64,000 nt of DNA, from positions 62,001-126,000 of the forward strand of contig NZ_AMZO01000016.1 in NCBI RefSeq assembly GCF_000331515.1, in the 5' to 3' direction. Shown piece after piece: positions 7,992-17,500 of the stretch. The DNA is from Photobacterium marinum. GTDB taxonomy: Bacteria; Pseudomonadota; Gammaproteobacteria; Enterobacterales; Vibrionaceae. Every line of letters starts with the position of its first letter. Positions within the stretch are counted from its first letter, which is position 1. The position numbers and the translations under genes are program-made. The notes below the pieces were generated by a model. It saw only the letters and a program-made list of their open reading frames with translations, was not told where the DNA came from and did no database searches.

Positions 7992-9797
7992 TCATGAAAT
8001 TAACTCAAGTTTCTCGTTGAGCTGGTGGATTTCTCGCTTCCATGCTTCTTGTCGCGCAGGTTTCTGATGTTTCATCTTTCTCGCCAGGTCTTCGGCAAGC
8101 TTGGTTTCCAGCTTAACTAACCTGTCTAAGAGCAATTCATCATCAACGAGGGCTTTATTAGCTATTGGTTCAGAAGCCATATCTGACTCTCCCTGCTTGT
8201 CCTTCAGGTTGAGAGTATGAAATTTCACTGCCATAGACTGATAAAGTTGATCCAAATCACGCCACTCAGTCAGGTGACCATTTTCAACAAGCCAAAAGCG
8301 ATTGCAGCTTTTTTCAATTAACTCACGATCATGGCTGACCAATAGGAAACCGCCTGAAAATTCCCCCAGGGTTTCGCCCAAATCTTCCTTTCCTTCCAGA
8401 TCCAGATGGTTGGTAGGCTCATCTAAGAAGAGCAAGTGATAGTTAGCTAGAGTCAGACCGACAAACAGCAATCTAGCTCGCTCACCACCACTTAGCCCCC
8501 GAACCTTTTCGTTGTGCCTGATATAAGGAAAACCGGCATTGATGAGGGCCATCTTACGTTCCTCATCAGACAAAGGAGCAAAATGTCGAAGGCCTTCCAG
8601 TAAAGTGTCTTGATCGTTAAGTTGTTTGAGCCCCTGATCGTAGTAACCAAGGCGACAACGCGGGTGAAAAACAACTTCTCCGTCCCTAGCTAAAAGCTGC
8701 TTATTTCTTTGGTTCTTTTTACCTACAATGGTTTTTGCTTGATGGTTTTCACGTTGGTAGCAGTGCCATAGGTGCCTTAAAAGAGAGGACTTACCCGTGC
8801 CATTGTGACCGAGAACGGCAATGCGGTCTCCACTTCTTAGCTGCTTTTCCATAACCTTAAATAGCACAGGTGCGCCCGGCTCAGGACGAACATTCAGCGC
8901 CGGAATTTCAAGAAGACGGTTAGCAGGCAAAGATTCGCTTTTTAATCGTAACTGCCAGGGAGTGCCGGATGAGAACTTAGTCTGCGCTTCTTTCATTTTA
9001 TCGATGCGTTTTTCCATGCTCTTGGCTTTTCTGGCCAGATCTTCATTATCGTATATCTTTCCCCACAGCGCGAGTCGTTTTGCGCTTTTTTCAACCCTGT
9101 TGATCTCTTTCTGTTCATCGTGATATCGCTGTTGATCATTCTCGTCTTTGCTTGCCAGAGCTTGTCTGGCTTGAGAGCAGGGTAAACGGAAAAAGTGCAA
9201 TTTTTTATCTCGTAAAATCCACGTGCAGTTAGTGACATTATCAAGTAAGCGTTGATCATGAGAGACTAATATAAAACTGCCATGCCAGGATTTGAGGAAA
9301 CTCTCCAGCCACAGTAATGTGGGCAAATCCAGATGGTTACTGGGCTCATCCAAAAGTAGCAAGTCAGGTTGATTGATTAGCGCTCGTGCCAGAAGCAAGC
9401 GGGTGTGCTGACCACCACTGAGAGTGCCAGCAGTAAGGTGTTTTTCTTGTTGTGAAAATCCCATATCAGACAGCAACAGGTCGCCTCGCCAGGACTCAGC
9501 ATGACGAATGGTCTTTGGTATGCAGGCGGTGACGGCGTCTAACAAAGAAACCCTATAGAGTTCGTCGGAAAGGGATTGTTCAACCCGCGCCATAATACAG
9601 TGGCTTGATTGGGTAACCTGCCCGGAATAGCCTTTAACTTGATTATCAAGTAGCTTCAGAAGAGTACTTTTGCCACAGCCGTTATGACCGATGAGACCTA
9701 TCCGGTCTCCTTTGTTTAAGGTAAAAGAAATACCTTCAAGCAGCGGGCCTGAAGCTAATTCATAAGATACAGATTGTGCAGATAGTAGAGTGCTCAT
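7992..9797 (-). CDS. ABC-F family ATPase
   Basis: The 601-residue protein has two ABC cassettes and no membrane segment, the ABC-F architecture. The first cassette has Walker A GHNGCGKSTLL (~37-47), signature LSGGQHTRLLLARA and Walker B LLLLDEPSNHLD. The second has Walker A GHNGTGKSSLL, signature LSGGERARLL and Walker B LLFLDEPTNHLD. A charged helical linker (~210-285) joins them, and a basic C-terminal coiled coil (~545-601) follows. ABC-F proteins act on the ribosome as translation factors or antibiotic-resistance factors, or regulate other ATPases. The degenerate first signature and the C-terminal extension resemble the Uup/YheS group, but the subtype is not certain. Confidence 0.88.
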   Translation of the reverse strand: MSTLLSAQSVSYELASGPLLEGISFTLNKGDRIGLIGHNGCGKSTLLKLLDNQVKGYSGQVTQSSHCIMARVEQSLSDELYRVSLLDAVTACIPKTIRHAESWRGDLLLSDMGFSQQEKHLTAGTLSGGQHTRLLLARALINQPDLLLLDEPSNHLDLPTLLWLESFLKSWHGSFILVSHDQRLLDNVTNCTWILRDKKLHFFRLPCSQARQALASKDENDQQRYHDEQKEINRVEKSAKRLALWGKIYDNEDLARKAKSMEKRIDKMKEAQTKFSSGTPWQLRLKSESLPANRLLEIPALNVRPEPGAPVLFKVMEKQLRSGDRIAVLGHNGTGKSSLLRHLWHCYQRENHQAKTIVGKKNQRNKQLLARDGEVVFHPRCRLGYYDQGLKQLNDQDTLLEGLRHFAPLSDEERKMALINAGFPYIRHNEKVRGLSGGERARLLFVGLTLANYHLLFLDEPTNHLDLEGKEDLGETLGEFSGGFLLVSHDRELIEKSCNRFWLVENGHLTEWRDLDQLYQSMAVKFHTLNLKDKQGESDMASEPIANKALVDDELLLDRLVKLETKLAEDLARKMKHQKPARQEAWKREIHQLNEKLELIS

Positions 9798-10302
9798 TGC
9801 TTACCTTGGATTTACAGGCACAAAATGCCTATCGTCAAACATTACTGACGACAACCCCGTAAGCCTGAGTGAAGGTACTTCAGTCTATTATGTGATTGCT
9901 TCGCTCAAGCAGAGGTTATCGCAGCGCGATATCGGTAAAGCTTGAGCAGAAAGAATTACCTAAGAAGTGTGCAAAGTTCTTTTCGCACGACAGCATAATA
10001 TTCCTCCTTCTTGACTTCTGAGTGATGAAAATAGTTATTTTATAAGTGTTCAGTTGAGTAGTCTATGGCATCACCATTAACGTGTAGAAGAGTGGATGTT
10101 GTGTCACATCAGTTGAGCTATATCGCTAATATTTTAAGTGTTATTTCATCAGTATTATCTGCATGAGTGAACAATAGTGAAAGCAATACCTGAAATAGAG
10201 TCATTGTGATCGCGTATGCTTAAAGTTGACAATATCAACCTTTTTCTTTATGGTTGATGTTGTCAACTATATTGGTGTGATCAGGCAAAAGAGGAAAAAC
10301 GA
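9798..10302. other. Intergenic region with divergent promoters
   Basis: This 505-base gap between the divergent ABC-F and siderophore-reductase genes has no coding signal. It contains a perfect 8-bp inverted repeat GCTCAAGC / GCTTGAGC (9903-9910 and 9940-9947) and, nearer the right end, the operator-promoter described separately at 10224-10268. Confidence 0.5.
10224..10268 (+). promoter_or_regulatory. Sigma-70 promoter overlapped by two palindromic operators
   Basis: Two copies of GTTGA-N5-TCAAC lie at 10225-10239 and 10253-10267, 28 bases centre to centre. Together they make a 17-bp inverted repeat with one mismatch around an 11-base spacer. A promoter-like TTGACA (10226-10231) and TATGGT (10249-10254), separated by 17 bases, sit inside it. 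A repressor bound at both sites would block RNA polymerase. The regulator is not identified; the sites are not a Fur box. Confidence 0.65.
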
Positions 10303-11043
10303 GTGAAGCAGAAAAAGCCAAATATGCGATTAACTCATGTTTCAGAAGTAATTGAGCTTTCACCTCATTTGCGTCGCATTGTGGTGGCTGGAGACAATCT
10401 GAAAGATTTTCCAGTTGGTAAGGAAGGTTCTTATGTGAAAGTTGTTCTGCAAGAGGACGATGTAATTGAGCTTAAGATGCGTTCATACACGATTCGCTTT
10501 TTTAACCAAAAAACTAATGAATTAGCGCTGGATTTTGTTGTTAATCGTCATAACGGACCTGCAACTAACTGGGCGATGAACGCAAGAGTTGGTGATAGTG
10601 TCATTATTGCTGGCCCAGGGCCGATGAAAATGACTAACTATGATCACCACAGCTATCTGCTGGTTGGTGATCTTACTTCTGTAAATGCGATAAACGGTTA
10701 TGTTCCAAGATTTAAAAAAGACGCGGATGTAAGAGCTATCGTTTCCGTTCCGACTCGTGCCGATATTATAGAAATGGACTATGACGATTCACTCAATACT
10801 GAATGGTTTATCGAAGATGAAGCCACAGCAACATTGGAAGAGAAGGTTATTGAGACTGCGAGAGATATGTCGAAGGATACCCATGTATTCTTAGGACTTG
10901 AGGCTAGAACCATTCGCTCACTTCGCCCTGTGCTGCAAGACGATATAGGTTTTAGCCGGCTCAATGTATCTGCGGTAGGTTACTGGAAAAAAGGTGTTGA
11001 TGCTGATCGCTTCGGGGCGCAGAAGAAAGCTAATCCATTGTAA
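10303..11043 (+). CDS. Siderophore-interacting protein (ViuB/YqjH-like ferric reductase)
   Basis: The 246-residue cytoplasmic flavoprotein fits the siderophore-interacting family. The N-terminal FAD-binding barrel includes RSYTIRFFN (~66-74), the R-x-Y-[ST] motif that contacts FAD. The C-terminal NADPH-binding-like half contains YLLVGDLTSVNAINGY (~130-145) and ends with the family-typical AVGYWKKG. Members reduce ferric siderophore complexes such as vibriobactin to release iron. Translation starts at GTG 10303, eight bases after a GAGG ribosome site. The nested double operator upstream implies tight repression. E. coli YqjH is controlled by the PadR-type regulator YqjI; no such regulator gene lies within this window. 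Confidence 0.9.
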   Translation: MKQKKPNMRLTHVSEVIELSPHLRRIVVAGDNLKDFPVGKEGSYVKVVLQEDDVIELKMRSYTIRFFNQKTNELALDFVVNRHNGPATNWAMNARVGDSVIIAGPGPMKMTNYDHHSYLLVGDLTSVNAINGYVPRFKKDADVRAIVSVPTRADIIEMDYDDSLNTEWFIEDEATATLEEKVIETARDMSKDTHVFLGLEARTIRSLRPVLQDDIGFSRLNVSAVGYWKKGVDADRFGAQKKANPL

Positions 11044-11064
11044 TTACTGTCGGGTTATCAAAAA

Positions 11065-11087
11065 GGCGAACCATTCAGTTCGCCTTT
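11065..11087 (+). terminator. Rho-independent terminator
   Basis: The stem GGCGAAC / GTTCGCC (11065-11071, 11078-11084) with a 6-base loop and T-run ends the siderophore-reductase transcript. The same stem sequence recurs at 41106. Confidence 0.85.
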
Positions 11088-11154
11088 AATCATATTTCAG
11101 TAGAGTGTGTCACTCTCTTTACTCGCCCTTTCACGCTACACTTTTGAACACAGG

Positions 11155-11356
11155 TAACTAAGATGGAAACTTGCCAGCTTTCCAAATCAATAATCTGAAA
11201 TACTCTATAAACATAACCGAGTTGGAAACTCCTACGTTTCTGGATGAACGAAGGTGGTAATTTCGATTAACTAAGTTGGAAACTAGTTAATCGTAAAGGT
11301 GGTTGATTTAGAGCAATAACCCAGTTCGTGAAGCCCGAACCGTACTTTACGAACTG
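11155..11356. repeat. Cluster of stem-loops with a repeated TGGAAACT motif
   Basis: Three copies of a TAAC-x-x-AG-x-TGGAAACT-like element occur near 11155, 11214 and 11268. The third is flanked by a perfect 10-bp inverted repeat CGATTAACTA / TAGTTAATCG (11264-11273, 11284-11293) that displays AGTTGGAAAC in the loop. A further perfect 8-bp inverted repeat CAGTTCGT / ACGAACTG lies at 11322-11329 and 11349-11356. The cluster sits downstream of the WYL regulator gene at the left edge of the defence island. It could be an island boundary, structured RNA or remnants of a mobile repeat; integron attC cores are not matched. Confidence 0.5.
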
Positions 11357-11421
11357 TAAGTTTGTATTAAACCAGCCGTTTGTTTACGTAAATAAGTCAT
11401 TAAGCGCGAAGTTTACTTACT

Positions 11422-12297
11422 TCAAGCATCATCATCTTTGGTCTGTATGAAGCCAGGCACTAGAGCTCGAATAGAGTCAACATGCTCCAGCTCGTGCCTA
11501 TTCATCAACTGCAAGTTGAAGGCATGCGGCGGCAAAGAAGTATCAGGAGTACAGTCTACGTGAAGGTCATTGAGCACGTAGCCCGCTAACGCTTCGTTAG
11601 TTGTAATGTTTCGCACGTATTGACCTTCCATACCAAGATCAATGGCTAAGTCATTTCTATTTTCATGCTTAGAGTGCGGTGCAACACTTAGGATGACATC
11701 ACGGTTCCAAAGAGCATCATCTTCTATAGTCTTGTCGTATGAGCAGTCAGTTTGTTCAGCCTTAAGAATTCGACTAATTCGAAAACACAGAAACTTTTTC
11801 CTTTTACTGTCCCAAGCACGAATGTGCCACGCCCCTAATCCCTTGAATAGAGAATGAGGTGTAAGGGTTCTAGTCTCGGTGCTGGTAGCAGAGCTGTACA
11901 ACACTTGGATACAGTGCCTATTCAATATTGCTCTCGTCACTTGAGAGACAATATCAGTAGATAGTGAATCTAATACTGTTGCAAAACTACCCACACCATA
12001 AGTAGTTACTGGAATTGAGTTCAGTTCCTGACCCCAAGCGATCAGTCTCAGAGCTGCTTCTGGGTCATGGTCAAATGCTGGGCTAAATGACTCTGACTTC
12101 ATATATGCTCGGATGCTTTCGTTGAAAAGCGTGTTTTGTGGGAAACGTTCTTTATACGCGTTAAAGGAACGACTCGCTGTAGCGATAGCAATGTCACCGT
12201 GCAGAATAAGGTCGGAGCGATTTACTTTCCCAAAGAAGCAAAGATAGAAATCAATAAGCCTTAGTCGTTTTGTTTGTGGAGATTCAACACAACGCAC
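11422..12297 (-). CDS. WYL-domain transcriptional regulator (BrxR/CapW-like)
   Basis: From the preferred GTG start at 12297 the protein is 291 residues. An AAGGG ribosome site lies eight bases upstream; a TTG at 12315 is possible but lacks one. The N-terminus (~10-60) is a winged helix-turn-helix with the RLRLIDFYLCF...RSDLI pattern seen in BrxR/CapW regulators. A WYL domain follows (~120-200): RTLTPHSLFKGLGAWHIRAW matches the R-x-L-x-P-h-x-L... W-h-h-R-A-x core of the ligand-binding Sm-like fold. A C-terminal WCX-like region completes it. Such dimeric regulators usually repress adjacent phage-defence genes. It is transcribed divergently from the Wadjet operon, so it most likely controls jetABCD and itself. 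Confidence 0.85.
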   Translation of the reverse strand: MRCVESPQTKRLRLIDFYLCFFGKVNRSDLILHGDIAIATASRSFNAYKERFPQNTLFNESIRAYMKSESFSPAFDHDPEAALRLIAWGQELNSIPVTTYGVGSFATVLDSLSTDIVSQVTRAILNRHCIQVLYSSATSTETRTLTPHSLFKGLGAWHIRAWDSKRKKFLCFRISRILKAEQTDCSYDKTIEDDALWNRDVILSVAPHSKHENRNDLAIDLGMEGQYVRNITTNEALAGYVLNDLHVDCTPDTSLPPHAFNLQLMNRHELEHVDSIRALVPGFIQTKDDDA

Positions 12298-12349
12298 AAT
12301 GATTACCCTTATCAAAATGAACTGTATTAATTTACTCTAACGAATCATT

Positions 12350-12414
12350 TGATACCAGTGTAATATGATACCAGTTGAATCATGAGCTAATGCTTGACAC
12401 CATACATTTGGTGT
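12350..12414. promoter_or_regulatory. Candidate operators between WYL regulator and jetA
   Basis: The 10-bp direct repeat TGATACCAGT occurs at 12350-12359 and 12366-12375, 16 bases apart, and is flanked on both sides by GAATCAT (12342-12348 and 12377-12383). Closer to jetA an inverted repeat ACACCA-N6-TGGTGT (12397-12414) overlaps a TTGACA hexamer (12394-12399). These are plausible binding sites for the divergent WYL regulator. No good -10 element at standard spacing was found for TTGACA. Confidence 0.5.
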
Positions 12415-12439
12415 AAATTTCTGGTTGTTGAGGATTTCA

Positions 12440-13849
12440 ATGAACTTTTCTTCACTGAACACGCATCTATTCAGACCCATTGCAGGTGATAATGGCCCTC
12501 ATATGCTTGCTCTGCTGGTGGAGCTTGATGCCTTTTTAGATCCAGCCCAACTAATAGATGAACCGACCCCATCGCAAGTGCGGGTTTTTATCAGAGACTA
12601 TATCGCTAATCATAATTTGCGAATTGAGATAGAGTCTGGTGAATCGAATGAGTCCAAGTCTGCACCAGAGCAATACACTTATTCACGTTTGCGTGATACA
12701 GGGTGGCTAAGGGAAGAGCGAGAAAGCGGGTATCGTTATGTTGTATGGATGTCACAAGATGGACGTCGATTACTAAACTTTTTGCAATCGATGAGCGCCG
12801 AGCATCCCTCACTAGGAATTGTATGCTTGTCAGTGCGATCTAACTTAGCAGAGGTAGTTAAAGATCCTACTAGTGGTTCATTGATACGAAAAGCAGCTGA
12901 CGATATGGAGAGCTTCTTAAATCGAATGCGTGCTTTGGTGGGGAATATTCGTGAAATTCATCATCAACTAAATCATGGTAGCTCACAAGTTCATGGCCGA
13001 TTTGAGTTTTATTTTAATGAATATTTAGGTGAGCTTTTTCTCCCAAACATTGAAAAATTAGCACTCAAAGGCAACCCTAAGCTTCATGGCAACAAGATTC
13101 TTAAACTGGCTAATAAAATCCGTTTTGACTCTGATCTTCTCGAAGAATGTGTAAAAGCGTACAAGCGAAGTGATATTGCTAATTCATCTAAGGATTTAGT
13201 GGAGAACGACCTTGACCGACTGAGTAAAGCTTTTGAAGGGATTGAACCGTTGTTTGCCAAAACACAAGATTACGCTAGGCGTATCACTCGTCGAATTCAT
13301 GAACAAATCAAATATACGGTTCATACACCAAGTAACATCGGTCAACAAATTCAATTTTTGCTTGAGAAGATCGGACAAGATGACTCAGTCGATAAACTCC
13401 CTAGCTTGTCTATTGGTGAAGAACTGATTTCTGGTAGCCGCCTTGCTAAACCGAAGACTAAACCAATCGAGCCTTCTGAATCATCACGACGGCAACAAAA
13501 GCCGCTATGGGAAAAGCGAGCCTACAACCAGCTCAAACAGGAACATATCGACTTTCAGAAGTGCAACTTAGAGCGTGTAGATAAGTACTTAGAAGATTCA
13601 TTGAGAGGACGTACACAAGTCACTACTGATGAGCTGACGATTAAAAGTCCAGATGAAATGATGGCTGCTCTTCACTTACGCTTGCTTGCTCAAGGAATAT
13701 CCAAAACGCATGTGTTGCATCCGCTTCAAGAAAAATATCAAGTGTCGTTTGATGATGAAGAGGCATGGACAACTTTAGAGGCTATGGCAGGGCGACGTTT
13801 GGTTATCCGCCGCATTAAAGATATAGAGGACGCATCATATGGCAAGTGA
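12440..13849 (+). CDS. jetA: Wadjet defence protein JetA (kleisin-like subunit)
   Basis: The 469-residue protein is the first gene of a four-gene Wadjet operon. Its N-terminal ~90 residues (RPIAGDNGPHMLALLVELDAF...) are winged-helix-like. The long central region is helical, and the C-terminal ~80 residues form another small domain, as in MukF-like kleisins. In characterised Wadjet systems JetA bridges the JetC ATPase heads and binds JetB. Translation should begin at ATG 12440, preceded by TTGAGG with suitable spacing; an in-frame TTG at 12425 is less likely. It overlaps jetB by 11 bases, showing translational coupling. Assignment rests mainly on the operon order and overall pattern; the exact JetA subfamily was not determined. 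Confidence 0.82.
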   Translation: MNFSSLNTHLFRPIAGDNGPHMLALLVELDAFLDPAQLIDEPTPSQVRVFIRDYIANHNLRIEIESGESNESKSAPEQYTYSRLRDTGWLREERESGYRYVVWMSQDGRRLLNFLQSMSAEHPSLGIVCLSVRSNLAEVVKDPTSGSLIRKAADDMESFLNRMRALVGNIREIHHQLNHGSSQVHGRFEFYFNEYLGELFLPNIEKLALKGNPKLHGNKILKLANKIRFDSDLLEECVKAYKRSDIANSSKDLVENDLDRLSKAFEGIEPLFAKTQDYARRITRRIHEQIKYTVHTPSNIGQQIQFLLEKIGQDDSVDKLPSLSIGEELISGSRLAKPKTKPIEPSESSRRQQKPLWEKRAYNQLKQEHIDFQKCNLERVDKYLEDSLRGRTQVTTDELTIKSPDEMMAALHLRLLAQGISKTHVLHPLQEKYQVSFDDEEAWTTLEAMAGRRLVIRRIKDIEDASYGK

Positions 13850-14489
13850 AATAATCCTTAGAGAGCTGAAAGATATCGAGTTAAAAAAATCTGCTGACTA
13901 TATCGATAGCTTGCGGAAAACTTCAGCCTATTTGATTCGGAATCAATGGGTTTGGAACGAAAAACGAGGTCATAAAGAGCACTTTAAGCGGTGCGAAGAA
14001 AATCAAACTTACTTTCATAAACTGTTCGATAGCTTAGATATGACATGGCACTTTGATCGTAATTTTGGCTATGCGGGAGTCCTTCCAAGAGGTGCAGGAA
14101 AACGGCTTGATGTTACTACTACGCTTTTCTTATTAATTTTACGCAAGATGTACGATACCGAAGCTTCAATGGGGCGTACAGAGCTTGGGCGTGTAAAACC
14201 TCCAGCCACTGAACTTATTAACCAATATGAGTTAATTAGAGGGGATCGACCACCAGTTACAGAAACCTCTTATGCATTGGAAAATTTGAAAAGGAAAGGC
14301 GTCATTGAACTTGGAGAGAGGGATGGGGATACCAAGTTGTATGAAATTACAGTACTCCCTAACATTACGAGAGTAGTAAGTGCAGCCTATTTGGGTGTCT
14401 TAGAGCAGTTTATGGATAGTTATTCTGATGCCGTGTTAAAAGAAGACTCAGCAGAATGTGACGAAGCAATGGAGATGTCTAATGATTAG
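13839..14489 (+). CDS. jetB: Wadjet defence protein JetB (KITE subunit, DUF4194-like)
   Basis: The 216-residue protein has the size and position of JetB, the MukE-like KITE subunit that binds the kleisin JetA and DNA. The segment DVTTTLFLLILRKMYD (~88-103) is a typical DUF4194 helix preceding the winged-helix repeats. TSYALENLKRKGVIELGERDGDT fits the second winged-helix with its wing (given here only as a landmark near residue 145). The gene overlaps jetA by 11 bases and the natural jetC start by 8 bases (ATG 14482), so expression is coupled along the operon. No catalytic residues are expected. Confidence 0.85.
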   Translation: MASEIILRELKDIELKKSADYIDSLRKTSAYLIRNQWVWNEKRGHKEHFKRCEENQTYFHKLFDSLDMTWHFDRNFGYAGVLPRGAGKRLDVTTTLFLLILRKMYDTEASMGRTELGRVKPPATELINQYELIRGDRPPVTETSYALENLKRKGVIELGERDGDTKLYEITVLPNITRVVSAAYLGVLEQFMDSYSDAVLKEDSAECDEAMEMSND

Positions 14490-14547
14490 TGATAAACAAC
14501 CTATGACCTCACACAGATTGAGCAATATTATTCTTGCTTAATGGTAC
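14482..14547 (+). other. jetC: Natural 5' end of jetC, interrupted by an in-frame TAA
   Basis: Reading from ATG 14482, which overlaps the jetB stop as is usual in these operons, gives 19 residues ending HRLSNIILA, then TAA at 14539-14541, then WYL in the same frame as the long jetC body that continues FELETFDV. SMC-type JetC proteins begin with a strand of the form R-L-x-x-I-x-L-x-N-W-x-L-F, so the residues on both sides of the stop are recognisable jetC sequence. The stop replaces a residue usually occupied by Asn. This is a nonsense codon, an assembly error or a recoded codon. Confidence 0.8.
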
Positions 14548-17500
14548 TTGTTTGAATTAGAAACATTTGATGTTAATCAAGCAGGTGCGACTTTGTTTTC
14601 TGGTGATAATGGAGCAGGCAAAACAACCATCTTTGATGCTATACAGTTTACGCTCATGGGAGGAGACCAACGGCTCACTCGCTATAATGCAGCAGCAGAC
14701 GGTAGGACTTCAGAGCGTACAGCCCGAAGTTATGCGCTTGGTGAGTTTCAAGATAATGACTCAACTAGTTTGCTGCGTGATAATGCCAACTCCTACATTT
14801 TCCTCAATTTTTATGATGAGTTAAAGCGTCCATACAGTTTTGGTCTCACCTTCTATGCCTCTAAGCAATCCCCTAGTGTTGAGAAAATACGCGGCCATAT
14901 AATAAAAGGTTATCATGTAACTGAGTCTGATCTTCTGTCCGATGAAGGCAACTTTTTACCTTGGGTTGATTTCGTGGAACATATGAAGCGCACAGCCAAG
15001 GGACTAAATGGAGCGATGAGTTATGAAACGGTTGATGGGGCCCGTATTATTCGAGAAAAAATTGCAGAGTTAATGTCTCGCAATCAAACAAGAACAGGGA
15101 AGATAGAGTCCAACTTATTGGTCAAAACACTATCGAGCGCACTGCAACTGAAAATGGACAGCCCTATTGACGTGTTCATTCGCGACTTTATTTTACCTCC
15201 GATGCCTATTGAGACTGAGCAACTGCGTGAGGATCTTATTGCTCATCAACGTATTGAAGAAGAAATAGAGCGAGCAGAGAGTCATAAAAGTGAAAGGGAA
15301 GCTCTTTTGAAGGAGTGCGAAAATATCTCCAACTTTCGTGTTGCTACCCATCATGCTAAGTGGGTGTCTCAAGAGGCCGAAATATCACGACTTAACCAAG
15401 AATGTGATGTAAATGAAGATGAAAAAGAAAAACAGTGTCGACGTTTAAAGCATGCAAAAAGTACGCTTGAACTGCAATCACCGCGCTTACCAAAACTTCA
15501 AGCAGATTATGATGATGCTGTAATAGCATGGAATAACTCGGATTCTGCTAGTTTGAATAGAACGGTATCTCATGCGAGTCGAACAGTTGAAGAGTATAAG
15601 AATCAACTCCACTCAAATTTGGAGTCCATACAAGCTATAACTCGCAATATTCGGTCATTCCAATTTCCCGATACACTTAATCTACAAAGTTTTGAGTTAT
15701 TTGCGCAGCAGTGGGGAAGTTGTTTAAATGCGATTGAACGGTCTGGAATACACCAATTATCAATATCTGCACCAGGTGATATTGTATCTGTTGCAGATAA
15801 ACTCAATGAGTCCCAATCACTTATATCTTCTATAGGTAATTTAGTAGAAGTTGCTGATAAAGATGTAAGTAAGCTGGTGATGGATTTAAGAGTACGAGGT
15901 GAATCTACTCAGAAGCGCCTTGACCGTTTATGTCAAGGGTTATCGGATATTAATCAAGCAACAGCTATCACGATTCACTTGTTGCAAGGTGCAGGAATTT
16001 CGGCAACTCCTGTATGTGATGTTTGCGAAATTAGTGATAAAGCTTGGCAGCAAGCTATTGAATCATACTTAGGTACGAACAGAGAAGCTCTATTGGTATC
16101 GCCAGATGACTTTGAACAAGTTCTTGAGCTATATGAAATTGCACAGCAACATGATGGACGAATTAAACGTGCTCGAATTATTAACCCCGATCACGCATTA
16201 AAGCAAAGTAGAAGTCCTTCAGCTGGTATGGTGTCGTCCTTGGTTGAGACCTCCGACCCTGTGGCTCGCGGTTTTATGAATATTGTGCTTAACCGTACTC
16301 GAATTGCAAAAACACTCAGTGATTTACGAAGGGAGACGAAGGCCCTGATGGCTTCTGGTCTTGCTACTGGTGGTGGTACCGTGGGGGGGACCTCCAATAT
16401 TAGTGGCCTTATGATAGGTAAGAGTGCCAAATTGGATCAGCAGAAACTATTAGAGATCGAGATACAGGAGGTGACTAAACTTCTTGTTAGTGCTAAAGAT
16501 CCGGCAGTGTCGCTAAGTAAGCTCAACCAGCAATGGGCAAAACTTTCCTCAGAGTTATCACAAAGACTAATAGATGCTCAAAATATTAGCTCACAATACC
16601 TACACGCATTGAATTCGCTTAAACAAGCTCAAGAGCAGTTAAAACCTCTCTCATCTGAAGATATGCAGCTAGAGTTAGCAAAGAAGCAAGCAGAACTAGA
16701 ATTAAGCAATTGTAACGTATTGATTATACAGGCTAATTCTGATGTTGAGAGTATATCGCCAGCATTGGAGAAGTTGGATGAAGTCATCGGGTTATTGTCA
16801 ACTAAGCGGGAGGAGGCAGAGCAGCATCGAACCCAAATGGAACAGTCTGCCTTGCATGATGATACAAAAGCAGACCAATTTTGGCAGAAATACGAAGAAA
16901 AATTCGATGATGGAATCAACGCCTACTCTCTAATTCGTATTGAAGCGGAAAAAGAAGCTCAAAAGCTTCATGAGAAAGAAATACGTGCACGGGGTGTATT
17001 GCGAGAAAAAATTATTGCCTTCACTAACTACTACTCTGAGGACATTGCCAATAGACAGGAGTTGCTGGAGGCGGCAAGGCAAGATAACAATAACGTTGAA
17101 GCCTACTTGTTTATTGAGGCAGATTGTCGTGATTGGATAGAACGTATTTTGTCAGTTAAGCTTTTGCAACACCGCCAAGCTGCTCAGGCAGCAGCAGAAC
17201 AGATGGAGCAAAATTTTAGAGGTATTATTGTTGGAGAGTTGCAGAGTCGGTTTGAGCAGATGAAATTCACTTTTAATCAGCTCAACAATTTACTGAAAAA
17301 AATCCCATTCCACGACAATATTTATAGCTTTCACTACAGCGTCGTAGAATCAAAAAGCTTAAAAGAAGTATATGACTACATCACCACAGCAGATCGTGAA
17401 GAAACAGAGCTCGTAGGGACTATGTTTGATTTACCTTCTGAGCATGAAGCCATTGGGTTGTTAAAGAGTGCGCTTATCAATGGGGATGATCTTATTAACG

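Noticed and set aside
11155..11300. Integron attC sites at the TGGAAACT repeats
   Set aside because: The GTTRRRY and RYYYAAC core sites do not match, and no integrase gene is nearby.
14548..14550. TTG 14548 as the true jetC start
   Set aside because: No ribosome site precedes it and recognisable JetC N-terminal sequence lies upstream in the same frame, so it is more likely an artefact of the TAA than a natural start.
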